Assembly (NCBI GenBank): GCA_016177355.1
Contig: JACOVL010000101.1
Location: 1-14,391, forward strand
Direction of reading: 5' to 3'
From: Betaproteobacteria bacterium
GTDB lineage: Bacteria; Pseudomonadota; Gammaproteobacteria; Burkholderiales; SG8-41
Length of the DNA stretch: 14,391 nucleotides
Positions 6,900 through 13,838 of this stretch are shown here, in pieces. Each line of letters begins with the position of its first letter. Within the stretch, counting starts at the first letter, position 1. Made by a program: the position numbers and the translations under genes. The notes beneath the pieces are model-generated. The model saw only the letters and a program-made list of their open reading frames with translations, searched no databases and was not told the DNA's origin.

Positions 6900-8474
6900 T
6901 CACTTGCCGTAGGCATAGGGACCCCAGTCAGGTGACAGCTTGGGCACTTCAACCCAGTTGCCGGGAGGCGGCGGCGACTGGGTCGTCCATTCCAGCGACT
7001 TGGAGCCCCACGGGTTGTCCGGCGCTTTCGCGCCCTTCAGCAGCCCGTGGATCCAGCTCCACAGGATGACAATCGCCCCGAGCAGGATCACCACCGAGCC
7101 GAGCGACATGAACAGCTGCAGGCCCGCCACCTGCGGAAACTGCTCGTAGTCGAAGTAACGCCGCGGCATGCCGTAAAGCCCGGCGATCATCATCGGGAAG
7201 AACACCAGGTTGATGCCGATGAAGGTGAGGATGAAACCGGTCCAGCCGAGTACCTCGCTGTACATGCGGCCGGTCATCTTCGGGAACAGGTAGTAGATCG
7301 CGCCGAAGATCGCGAACGTGCCCGACACCGCCATCACGTAGTGGAAGTGCCCCGGGATGAAGTAGGTGTCCGACAGATTCAGGTCGAGCGGGGCCATCGC
7401 GAGCGGAATGCCGGTCAGGCCGCCGATGAGGAAGGTGAAGTTCACCGCGAGCGCGTACAGATTCGGGGTGCGGAAGCTGATCGAGCCGCGGTAGAGCGTC
7501 CCCAAGAGGCTGATCATCAGCAGCCCCACTGGCACGGAGATCAGGAGCGTGCTCACCATCTGGCCGAGCCGCAGCCAGTCGGGCATGCCGGCGGTGTACA
7601 GGTGATGCACCCACACCTCGCCCGAGAGCAGCAGCACGCCGCCGATGCCGCCGTACACCGCCGCCTTGTAGTTGAACACGCGGTTGCGCGCGAACGTGGC
7701 GATGATGTCGAAGGTGATGCCGATGAACGGCAGCAGGATCACGTACACCGCGGGGTGCGAGTAGAACCAGAACAGGTTCTGGTAGATCAGCACGTCGCCG
7801 CCGTTCGCCGGGTTGAAGAAGTGCGTGCCGAGGTACTTGTCGAGCGACAGCATCGTCACGGCAACGCCGAGCACCGGCACGAAGATCAGCTGGATGACGA
7901 ACGCCGCCACAATCGACCAGACGAAGATGTTGAGCTGGTTCCAGCCCAGGCCCGGCGCGCGTAGGTACACGACCGTGGTGAGAAAATTGATCCCTCCCAG
8001 GATCGACGAGAACCCGATCAGCAGTACCGTGAAGGTGTAGAAGGCTGTGTTGCCGGCGGTCTTGATCGAGTAGGGCGGATAGCCGGTCCACATGATGTCG
8101 GGCGGATCGGGCACGACGAAAGTGAGCAACGCCATCACGATGCCGCCGAAGAACAGCCACACGCTGAAGGCGTTGAGGCGCGGGAACGCGACGTCCCTGG
8201 CGCCGATCATCAGCGGCACGCAGTAGTTGGCGAGATATCCGAGGAGCGCGGGAATCTGGAAGCCGAGGATCATAGCCGCGCCGTGGAAGTAAAGCCAGAC
8301 GTTGTAGTCGTTGGGGTTCGAGGTGAGGTCGGGCCCCGGGCTGTGGAGCTCGATCCTCATCAGCATCGCCATGATTCCGGCCACCGCGAACGCGGCCAGC
8401 GCGCCGATCAGGTAAAGGACCCCGATCCGCTTGTGGTCGGTGGTGAAGACCCATTCCTTGAGTGAAAACGCCAT
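6900..8474 (-). CDS. coxA: heme-copper oxidase subunit I, A2-like (YSHPxVY), lacking the K-channel Lys
   Basis: A 524-residue, 12-helix catalytic subunit of an O2-reducing heme-copper oxidase. Ligands are complete: H64 and H378 (low-spin heme), H376 (high-spin heme), H240, H290 and H291 (CuB), plus Y244 of the His-Tyr crosslink. Helix 6 reads YSHPAVY: the Glu of HPEVY is Ala, and the preceding Tyr-Ser is the mark of A2-type enzymes. D-channel entry residues D94, N83 and N101 are kept. The K-channel motif PTGIK reads PVGLL, so its Lys is L319 and its Thr V316. From H290/H291 to H376 the spacing equals that of the Rhodobacter enzyme, so the alignment there is ungapped. The start ATG lies one base after the subunit II stop. 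The GMPRRYFDY propionate loop is present. Confidence 0.96.
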   Translation of the reverse strand: MAFSLKEWVFTTDHKRIGVLYLIGALAAFAVAGIMAMLMRIELHSPGPDLTSNPNDYNVWLYFHGAAMILGFQIPALLGYLANYCVPLMIGARDVAFPRLNAFSVWLFFGGIVMALLTFVVPDPPDIMWTGYPPYSIKTAGNTAFYTFTVLLIGFSSILGGINFLTTVVYLRAPGLGWNQLNIFVWSIVAAFVIQLIFVPVLGVAVTMLSLDKYLGTHFFNPANGGDVLIYQNLFWFYSHPAVYVILLPFIGITFDIIATFARNRVFNYKAAVYGGIGGVLLLSGEVWVHHLYTAGMPDWLRLGQMVSTLLISVPVGLLMISLLGTLYRGSISFRTPNLYALAVNFTFLIGGLTGIPLAMAPLDLNLSDTYFIPGHFHYVMAVSGTFAIFGAIYYLFPKMTGRMYSEVLGWTGFILTFIGINLVFFPMMIAGLYGMPRRYFDYEQFPQVAGLQLFMSLGSVVILLGAIVILWSWIHGLLKGAKAPDNPWGSKSLEWTTQSPPPPGNWVEVPKLSPDWGPYAYGK

Positions 8475-8475
8475 G

Positions 8476-9186
8476 TCAGCCTCCGGGCTTCTTCGCCTTC
8501 GCTTCGGCGAGCTTTTTCTCTTCTTCCGCGTACCAGGCGGCGAAGTCCCCGGGCGGCATCGCGATCACCTTGCCCGTCATCTTCGAGTGCATCATGCCGC
8601 AGAACTCCGCGCAGGTGGCGAGGTACTCGCCGGGATTGCGCGGATAGAACCAGAGGTAGGTCACGCGTCCCGGCATCGAGTCTTCCTTGACCCGGAAGTC
8701 AGGCAAATAGAACGAATGCACGTAGTCGGCCGAGGTCATGCGCAGCATGACTGGCTTGCCGGCGGGAACGCGCAGCTCGTTGGTGACCTGCACGCCGTTC
8801 GGGTAGGTGAAGTCCCAGCGCCACGCGGCCGACTCGAGCTTCACCTCCAGCCGGTCGGCTGGCACATCGCGGTACACGTTCCACAGCTGCCAGCTGCGTG
8901 CCGCGAGGTAGAAGTCGTCGGCAATGAACACGAACGCCGGAATCACGGCCCAGGCCACGCAGGCCAGCGGCGTGAGCTTCGGTCCGTCGCCCACTTCGTC
9001 GGGCAAGCGCCGCCGGTAGCGCAGCATGAAGTACGCGCCAAGCGCCGCGAACACGACGAATATGATCCCGACGTCGATCAGGTATTCGTGCCACAGGCGG
9101 TCCCAGCCGCGCGCGGGGTCGCTCGGCTCCGCCGCCTGAAGCGGCGCGCACCACAGGCAGAGCAGCCACCAGAAGCGTCTAAGCAC
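8476..9186 (-). CDS. coxB: cytochrome c oxidase subunit II (CuA)
   Basis: A 236-residue subunit with an N-terminal signal-like segment, two membrane helices (about 35-57 and 70-92) and a periplasmic cupredoxin domain. All CuA ligands are present: H157, C192, E194 (backbone), C196, H200 and M203 in the CAEFCGMMHSKM motif. The aromatic electron-entry patch is seen as AWRWDFTYP. It takes electrons from a c-type cytochrome. No cytochrome c domain is fused at the C-terminus, unlike many A2-type caa3 enzymes. It starts at GTG 9186 after AAGGAGG (spacing about 6), overlapping the SCO stop codon by 8 bases, which implies translational coupling. Confidence 0.97.
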   Translation of the reverse strand: MLRRFWWLLCLWCAPLQAAEPSDPARGWDRLWHEYLIDVGIIFVVFAALGAYFMLRYRRRLPDEVGDGPKLTPLACVAWAVIPAFVFIADDFYLAARSWQLWNVYRDVPADRLEVKLESAAWRWDFTYPNGVQVTNELRVPAGKPVMLRMTSADYVHSFYLPDFRVKEDSMPGRVTYLWFYPRNPGEYLATCAEFCGMMHSKMTGKVIAMPPGDFAAWYAEEEKKLAEAKAKKPGG

Positions 9187-10012
9187 CTTGCGCCTCCTTT
9201 CGTTTTTTTCTGCGGAATACCGCGAACCCGGCGATCACCGAGGCAAAACCGAGCGTGAGCGAGCCCGCGGCGATAAATAGCGGCGCGTTGAGCACATAAC
9301 GCCCTTCCTTGTGGTTGTAGCTGAAGCAGATTCCGGCGGCGATGTCGATGAGGCGCGAGCTGCCGGTGATGCGGGTCCAGTCGCTCTCGATCAGCGCCAG
9401 CTCGATGTCGCGCGGCCCGATCGTCCAGCTCGGCAGGTAGCGCGCCACACGCCCCTCGGGCGAGAGCACGATCAGCACGTTCGGGTGCATGAACACGCGG
9501 TCGCGCACCGACCAGAACCAGCGGTAGCCGACCTTCTCGGCGATCCTGCGGATGTCGCCGCCGTTTGCAAACAGCGCGAAGCGCCAGGCGCGCGTCGCCG
9601 CTGCGTCCGGGCCGAGGAGCTGCACGAACTTGCGGACGCTGGCCGGCGTGTCCTTGCGGTCGAACGAGACCGTCAGAACGTGGTAGTCTTCGCCCGCTCG
9701 AAAGCGTGTGACGCCGGCGATCGCCTCCGCGAGCTTGCGGTTCACCGTCGGGCAGGCCCCGTCGCAGCTGTAATACGAAAAGAGCAGCAGCGTCGGCTTG
9801 CCGAAGAGCTCGCCGAGACGGAACTCGCGGCCATTCTCGTCAACGAGAGCAAGATCGCCCTCGAGCAGCACGCCCAGGAACTTCGCCTCGTCGATCGCGA
9901 GCACGCTCGCGTCGAGATGCGAGTCGGGCGTGCGGCCGTACTCGGCCCGCGCTGCGCCCGCCAGCACGAGGGCGACTCCGAGCAGCAAGGCCGCCGCCAG
10001 ACCCGTTCTCAC
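9179..10012 (-). CDS. SCO1/SenC/PrrC-type copper chaperone
   Basis: A 277-residue thioredoxin-fold protein that helps assemble the CuA centre of subunit II. The copper-binding residues are C83-x3-C87 (SCDGACP) and H176 (FMHPN). An N-terminal secretion signal (about 1-23) ends near ARA, and a C-terminal helix (about 243-266, then RRKKRK) adds a membrane anchor. That C-terminal anchor is an addition to the usual SCO layout. The start is GTG at 10012, overlapping the subunit III stop as GTGA. Its place between subunits III and II fits a dedicated assembly factor. Confidence 0.95.
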   Translation of the reverse strand: MRTGLAAALLLGVALVLAGAARAEYGRTPDSHLDASVLAIDEAKFLGVLLEGDLALVDENGREFRLGELFGKPTLLLFSYYSCDGACPTVNRKLAEAIAGVTRFRAGEDYHVLTVSFDRKDTPASVRKFVQLLGPDAAATRAWRFALFANGGDIRRIAEKVGYRWFWSVRDRVFMHPNVLIVLSPEGRVARYLPSWTIGPRDIELALIESDWTRITGSSRLIDIAAGICFSYNHKEGRYVLNAPLFIAAGSLTLGFASVIAGFAVFRRKKRKEAQGA

Positions 10013-10788
10013 AGAAAATACACCTGCGAGACGACGAACAGCCAGACGATATCGACGAAGTGCCAGTAGATGCCCCCCGCCTTGATGAGGCCGGCGCTGG
10101 TGCGGCCGCCGAGCGCCGGCAGCAGGATCGCCAGGAAGACGCCGAGGCCGACCACCACGTGCGAGGCATGGAAGCCGGTGATCGAGTAGAACGAGGTGCC
10201 GAAGGCGTTGGTGCCGATGCTGAAGCCCTGCCCCATCAGGTCGCTCCACTCGTAAGCCGACAGGCCTACGAATGCGGCGCCGAGCGCGATGCTGACGCCG
10301 AGCCAGGCGCGAAAGCCGTCATCGCGGCCCTTCTCGTGTGCCGCCTCGGCCGCGTAGTAGGTAAAGCTCGAGGACACCAGCAGCACCGTCATGACCGCTG
10401 GGATCACGGTTGGCATCGGCACCGATCCCGCGGGCGGCCAGGCGGGCGCGGACAGCCGTATGACCCAGTAGGCGGCGAAGAAGCCCAGGAACAGCAGCGC
10501 CTCGGCGAGGATGAACCAGCCCATCGCCGGCGTGCTCAAGCCCTCGCCGTGGCCGGCGAGTCCCTCGTTCACCCAGCCCGCGATGGCGACGACCGTCAGC
10601 GGCACGCCGACGCCGAGGCAGAGCACCGCGAGAAAGGATTGCTGGTAGACGAAGTGGAACGAGAACGGCAGCGGCAGCACGAGCAATACGCCGACGCCGA
10701 GGACCAGCGGCCAGACGCTCGTTTCCCAATGCAAGGCGAAGTGCTCGACCTCGGGGGCCAGGCTGGACTCGACTGTGTTGCGGGGCAT
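10009..10788 (-). CDS. coxC: cytochrome c oxidase subunit III
   Basis: A 259-residue membrane protein with about seven helices. Family motifs are clear: AEALLFLGFFAAYW (the lipid/proton-side Glu region), FYSITGFHASHVVVG, and the C-terminal WHFVDIVWLFV. It binds subunit I and sustains its activity. The ATG at 10788 has GGAGGAA 6 bases upstream; a GTG at 10812 is a poorer alternative. It is the first gene of the operon III-sco-II-I-ctaB, an unusual order since most aa3 operons begin with subunit II. Confidence 0.96.
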   Translation of the reverse strand: MPRNTVESSLAPEVEHFALHWETSVWPLVLGVGVLLVLPLPFSFHFVYQQSFLAVLCLGVGVPLTVVAIAGWVNEGLAGHGEGLSTPAMGWFILAEALLFLGFFAAYWVIRLSAPAWPPAGSVPMPTVIPAVMTVLLVSSSFTYYAAEAAHEKGRDDGFRAWLGVSIALGAAFVGLSAYEWSDLMGQGFSIGTNAFGTSFYSITGFHASHVVVGLGVFLAILLPALGGRTSAGLIKAGGIYWHFVDIVWLFVVSQVYFL

Positions 10789-10819
10789 GCGCGCTTCCTC
10801 CGTTACAAACATCCCACGA

Positions 10820-10861
10820 ATGAGAGTGCCGCGTCCGCGGGTTGCATTTGATCGAGTTCAA
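10820..10861 (-). promoter_or_regulatory. probable FNR-like box and promoter of the oxidase operon
   Basis: TTGATcgagTTCAA (10848-10861) matches the FNR consensus with one change. TCTCAT at 10820-10825 lies 32 bases from the box centre, matching class II geometry. Transcription would begin near 10813, leaving a 25-base leader that contains the GGAGGAA of subunit III. The box is weaker than the others, so this call is less certain. Confidence 0.45.
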
Positions 10862-10865
10862 ACGC

Positions 10866-10880
10866 GACGCCGCACGCGTC
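10866..10880 (-). terminator. weak hairpin after ompW
   Basis: GACGC-GTGCG-GCGTC on the minus strand forms a 5-bp GC stem 6 bases after the ompW stop, followed by GCGTTTG. There is no real U-tract, so this is only a candidate terminator. It lies immediately upstream of the oxidase operon's box. Confidence 0.25.
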
Positions 10881-10886
10881 CGTCGA

Positions 10887-11471
10887 TCAGAACTTCCAGC
10901 CGACGCCGACCCCAACGATCACGGGGTCGATATCCAGCTTGGTGACAAAAGCACCGGCCGCCGTTTTCACTTTGGTGTCGATAAAGACTTTCTTGACGTC
11001 GAGATTGACGAAAAAGCGCTTGGTGACCTCGATGTCGATCCCCGCCTGCAGCGCCGCGCCCCAACTGTTCCTGTCGACGGTGAGCCCTCCGGCGAGATCG
11101 GGGTCGGTGAAGCGGGTGTAGTTGACCCCCACGCCCACGTAAGGCCGCCATTTTGCCTCGGGGGTGAAATGGTATTGCAGCGTGAGCGTCGGCGGCAGGT
11201 GCTTCACCGTGCCGATATTCGCCCCGTTGAGGCTCACATCATGGCGTTTCGTCGCCAGGATCAGCTCCAGGGCGAGGTTTCTGGTCACGAAGTAACTGAA
11301 ATCGAGTTCCAGGGTCGTTTCGTCACTCACGTCGAGCCCCGTCAGCGGCGACGAACCGGCGTCCGGGATGAGGCGGATGACCCGCCCCCGCACCAGCCAG
11401 TCACCCTGCTCGGCCAGTGCGTTGGTTGCAAGGCACAGGGCCCCGATCAGGATTAACAGTCGTTTTTTCAT
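10887..11471 (-). CDS. ompW: OmpW-family outer-membrane protein
   Basis: A 194-residue protein with a signal peptide (MKKRLLILIGALCLATNALA, cleaved near residue 20). The mature part is an eight-stranded beta-barrel of the OmpW family: WLVRGRVIRLIPD at the front, LTLQYHFTP and WRPYVGVGVNYTRF in the middle, and a C-terminal aromatic residue (GVGWKF). OmpW proteins form narrow hydrophobic channels in the outer membrane. AGGGGGG precedes two adjacent ATGs; the second, at 11471, has the better spacing, and 11474 is the alternative. E. coli ompW is known to respond to FNR, and here two FNR-like boxes lie upstream. Confidence 0.93.
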   Translation of the reverse strand: MKKRLLILIGALCLATNALAEQGDWLVRGRVIRLIPDAGSSPLTGLDVSDETTLELDFSYFVTRNLALELILATKRHDVSLNGANIGTVKHLPPTLTLQYHFTPEAKWRPYVGVGVNYTRFTDPDLAGGLTVDRNSWGAALQAGIDIEVTKRFFVNLDVKKVFIDTKVKTAAGAFVTKLDIDPVIVGVGVGWKF

Positions 11472-11513
11472 CATCCCCCCTGAAAGATAAACGGACCGGC
11501 AAGTCCGCGTCAG

Positions 11514-11554
11514 AGGATATGATGGGCTTACAAGGAAAATTTGATACACATCAA
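11514..11554 (-). promoter_or_regulatory. FNR/ANR-type promoter of ompW
   Basis: TTGATacacATCAA (11541-11554) is a perfect FNR box. TATCCT at 11514-11519 on the minus strand lies 31 bases from the box centre, as expected for a class II FNR promoter. Transcription would start near 11506, with a leader of about 35 bases before the ATG at 11471. Confidence 0.75.
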
Positions 11555-11583
11555 TTTTCGCGCAGGTTGGAAGCCAGGAAAAG

Positions 11584-11597
11584 TTGACGCGCGTCAA
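11584..11597. promoter_or_regulatory. second, variant box upstream of ompW (TTGACGCGCGTCAA)
   Basis: TTGACGCGCGTCAA is a perfect 14-base palindrome with the overall FNR layout but GAC/GTC half-sites. Its centre is 43 bases upstream of the ompW FNR box, about four helical turns, so two dimers could sit on the same DNA face (inference). It shares the core TGACGCGCGTCA with the box at 4365-4378. Confidence 0.6.
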
Positions 11598-11610
11598 CCA
11601 GCGCGCGTTC

Positions 11611-11626
11611 CGCCGCGAAAGCGGCG
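11611..11626 (-). terminator. hairpin after the second FNR-type gene
   Basis: A perfect 6-bp GC stem (CGCCGC/GCGGCG) with a 4-base loop begins 13 bases beyond the stop of the regulator ending at 11640. It lacks a U-tract, so it is a weak terminator or an RNA 3'-end stabiliser. It separates the regulator from the ompW promoter boxes. Confidence 0.35.
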
Positions 11627-11639
11627 CGGATAGCGCTTG

Positions 11640-12440
11640 TCAAGCGACCGAGGTAAGAGCGGTGGCGGCGGCCGCGCGGCGGCCGGGGTCGTGAGCGATC
11701 GCTGTCAGCCGCTCGAGGTCATGCAGCTCGACGTAACGGCGGCGCGTGGTGAGCCACCCCTCCTCCTGGAAGCGGGTGAATACCCGGCACACCGTTTCCT
11801 CCGCGATGCCGAGGTAGTTGCCGATATCGCCGCGCGACATGCTGAGGTTGAACTGCGTCGGCGAATAATGGTGCAGGGCGAAACGCTGCGACAGCCCGAG
11901 CAGGAACGCCGCCAGCCGCCGCTCGGCGTTGTGCTTGCCGAGCAGCAGCAGCAGTTGCTCGTAGTGCCGGATCTGGCCGCTCATGATGCGCAGCATCTCG
12001 CGATGGATCGACGGCAGCCGCTCCGCGACCTCTTCAAGCTGGTGCATCGACACCTGGCACACCGAGGTCGTTTCCAGCGCCCGCGCCTCGCAAGTGTACT
12101 CGCGCGAGTCGAATCCGGCGAGCCCGAGCAGCTCGCCGGGCAGGTGCAGCCCCGTGATCTGGACTCGCCCGCCTTCGGTCCTGACACAGGTCTTTGCCGA
12201 GCCGCTGCGGATCGCGTACACGTAGTCCGCGGGCTCGCGCGCGCGGAACAGCAGCTCGCCGCGCTTGAAGATCAGCTTTCTTTTGACCACTCGCTCGAGC
12301 AGCGACAGCTCGTCCCCCTCCAGGCCGAGCGCCGCGCACAGCCGGTAGACGCCGCAGTCGCGGCAGGCGACCGCGCCGCAGGCGCGCACGGGGGCAAGCG
12401 GTACGACCACCGAGGCGCGCTTCAGCGTTGCTTCAGTCAT
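11640..12440 (-). CDS. FNR-family regulator with altered recognition helix (Ser to Cys)
   Basis: A 266-residue CRP/FNR-family protein. The iron-sulfur cysteines are complete: C26-x2-C29-x5-C35 (CRDCGVYRLC) and C128 (SVCQVS), with an extra Cys at 21. Beta-roll, dimer helix and HTH follow the FNR pattern (NLSMSRGDIGNYLG). The recognition helix reads EETVCRVF: E215 and R219 match the DNA-reading Glu and Arg of FNR, but the Ser between them is C218. It may therefore read a different box, or be redox-tuned (inference). The C-terminal ~25 residues are Ala/Arg-rich and extend past the usual end. It is downstream of another fnr-type gene by 34 bases, probably co-transcribed. The start has no clear ribosome binding site. 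Confidence 0.92.
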   Translation of the reverse strand: MTEATLKRASVVVPLAPVRACGAVACRDCGVYRLCAALGLEGDELSLLERVVKRKLIFKRGELLFRAREPADYVYAIRSGSAKTCVRTEGGRVQITGLHLPGELLGLAGFDSREYTCEARALETTSVCQVSMHQLEEVAERLPSIHREMLRIMSGQIRHYEQLLLLLGKHNAERRLAAFLLGLSQRFALHHYSPTQFNLSMSRGDIGNYLGIAEETVCRVFTRFQEEGWLTTRRRYVELHDLERLTAIAHDPGRRAAAATALTSVA

Positions 12441-12448
12441 ACGAGGGA

Positions 12449-12467
12449 CGGGGTGGGGATGACCCCG
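12449..12467 (-). other. GC-rich hairpin between the two tandem FNR-type genes
   Basis: On the minus strand CGGGGT-CATCCCC-ACCCCG forms a perfect 6-bp stem with a 7-base loop in the 34-base gap between the upstream stop (12475) and the ATG at 12440. No U-tract follows. Since the downstream gene lacks a visible ribosome binding site, the stem could lower its translation or trim its transcription. Confidence 0.35.
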
Positions 12468-12474
12468 CGAATCT

Positions 12475-13254
12475 TTACCAGTGCCCGACCATATCCATCA
12501 GGCCATCAACGTTCTTGAGCTCGATCTCGCGCTGTTGCACCGCGACCAGGCCTTCACGCTGAAAACGAGACAGCATCCGGCTCACCGTTTCCAGGGTGAG
12601 GCCGAGGTAATTGCCGATTTCCTCGCGCGTCATGCGCAGCACGAAGCGATTGGCTGCGAAGCCGAGGCGTTTGTGGCGCCGCGACAGGGACAGCAGGAAC
12701 GCCGAGAGGCGCTGCTCGGCGCTCATGCTGCCCAGCAGCAGCATCAGCCCCTGGTCCCGCGAGATGTCCCCCGAGAGCAGGCGCAGCAGCTGGTGCTGCA
12801 GCGCCGGCATGGACATTGCCATCTGCTCGAGCTGCGTGAAGGGGATGATGCACACTTCGCTGTCCTCGAGCGCGACCGAACCATAACCGTAGCGGTCGCT
12901 GCTGATGGCCTCCAGCCCCAGCAACTCGCCCGGCAGGTGGAAGCCGGTGATCTTCTCGTCTCCCTGGCGCGATACGCCCACAGTTTTGAATGACCCGCTG
13001 CGTACCGCGAACAACGACTCGAAGCGTTCGCCGCTGTGGTAGAGCGAGGCGCCGCGCGCCACCCGCCGCTTGGCGGTGGTGATCTCGTCGAAGCTGTCGA
13101 GCTCGGACTGGCCGAGATCGCACGGCAGGCACACGCCTTTCAGGCAGCAGGACGAGCACGCCACCGCGGGCTTCGCATGCGGTGCCGCAGCGGCGCTACG
13201 AACCGTGGCCGGCATCATCGAGAACGGCCGGGTCATTGCGATTGTCTGCATCAT
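12475..13254 (-). CDS. FNR/ANR-type transcriptional regulator
   Basis: A 259-residue CRP/FNR-family protein. The cysteines C33-x2-C36-x5-C42 (CSSCCLKGVC) and C135 (VCIIPF) fit the [4Fe-4S] ligand set, with an extra C37 next to C36 and a sixth at 45. The recognition helix LETVSRML keeps E222, S225 and R226, as in canonical FNR, so it should bind TTGAT-type boxes. An Ala/Pro-rich N-terminal extension of about 13 residues precedes the cluster domain compared with E. coli FNR. AGGAGG at 13260-13265 supports the ATG at 13254 (spacing 5), or the next ATG at 13251. It lies 29 bases after the receiver protein gene and 34 before the next regulator: a likely three-gene transcription unit. Confidence 0.94.
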   Translation of the reverse strand: MMQTIAMTRPFSMMPATVRSAAAAPHAKPAVACSSCCLKGVCLPCDLGQSELDSFDEITTAKRRVARGASLYHSGERFESLFAVRSGSFKTVGVSRQGDEKITGFHLPGELLGLEAISSDRYGYGSVALEDSEVCIIPFTQLEQMAMSMPALQHQLLRLLSGDISRDQGLMLLLGSMSAEQRLSAFLLSLSRRHKRLGFAANRFVLRMTREEIGNYLGLTLETVSRMLSRFQREGLVAVQQREIELKNVDGLMDMVGHW

Positions 13255-13283
13255 GGTAGCCTCCTGGGTCCAGTGCGTTGCAT

Positions 13284-13679
13284 TCAAGACGCATTCTGTT
13301 GCGGCGCGTTTGTTCCGCCCTTCATCCGTTCCAGGATTTCGGTGATGCGCTCGAAATCCTTCGATTTGTCCAAAAAGTATTCGGCCCCGGCGTCGGCGCT
13401 TGCCTTCAAGTGCTGCGGCGTGGCGTAATTGCTCAGGACGATTGCCCGGATCGCCGGCAACGTCTTCCTGACCTCGTTCAGCACGTCGATACCGCTGCCG
13501 GCGTCGTCCGCGAGCCTGATATCGAGGATCGCCACGTCCGGCCGGGTATTCGTGATGCCGGCCACGGCGGTTTCGAATCTGTCGGCCTCGCCCACCACTT
13601 CGATATCCTCGATCTCCCGGATCATCTCGATCAGCCTCTCCCTCACTGCCGCCGAATCCTCGAGCACGAATATCTTCAT
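13284..13679 (-). CDS. single-domain response regulator (receiver only)
   Basis: A 131-residue CheY-like receiver with no output domain. The acidic pocket is E7/D8 (VLEDS), the phospho-acceptor D53 (AILDIRL), the switch Ser S83 (VLSNYA) and the conserved K105 (DKSKDFE). It would be phosphorylated by a sensor kinase not seen here and act through protein contacts. The start at MKIFVLEDS (13679) fits receiver domains; an ATG at 13709 adds ten residues. Neither has a strong ribosome binding site. It is immediately upstream of two fnr-type genes on the same strand, suggesting a link between two-component and oxygen signalling (inference). Confidence 0.92.
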   Translation of the reverse strand: MKIFVLEDSAAVRERLIEMIREIEDIEVVGEADRFETAVAGITNTRPDVAILDIRLADDAGSGIDVLNEVRKTLPAIRAIVLSNYATPQHLKASADAGAEYFLDKSKDFERITEILERMKGGTNAPQQNAS

Positions 13680-13838
13680 GGAGTGGTCTAGCGTGCGGTT
13701 GTAGTCCATGGCCGGCAGTATGCGCAGGCAACCCGGCGGCTCACCATCGGCGCGGGCTGAATCGGGAGGTAGGAATTGCGGAATGTCGCGTCGGACCAGT
13801 CCTACACGACGGGGGCGGCATGAGCGCGGGGGAATATA
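13680..13838. other. intergenic gap between two response regulator genes
   Basis: This 159-base stretch holds no ORF that I can support and no FNR-type box. The promoter of the 13679 transcription unit probably lies here, but I see no convincing -35/-10 pair. Confidence 0.4.

Noticed and set aside
10887..11597. Longer ompW starting at a TTG at 11597
   Set aside because: This start falls inside the variant box and would put residues before the signal peptide and the FNR promoter inside the gene. The ATG at 11471 has a good ribosome binding site.
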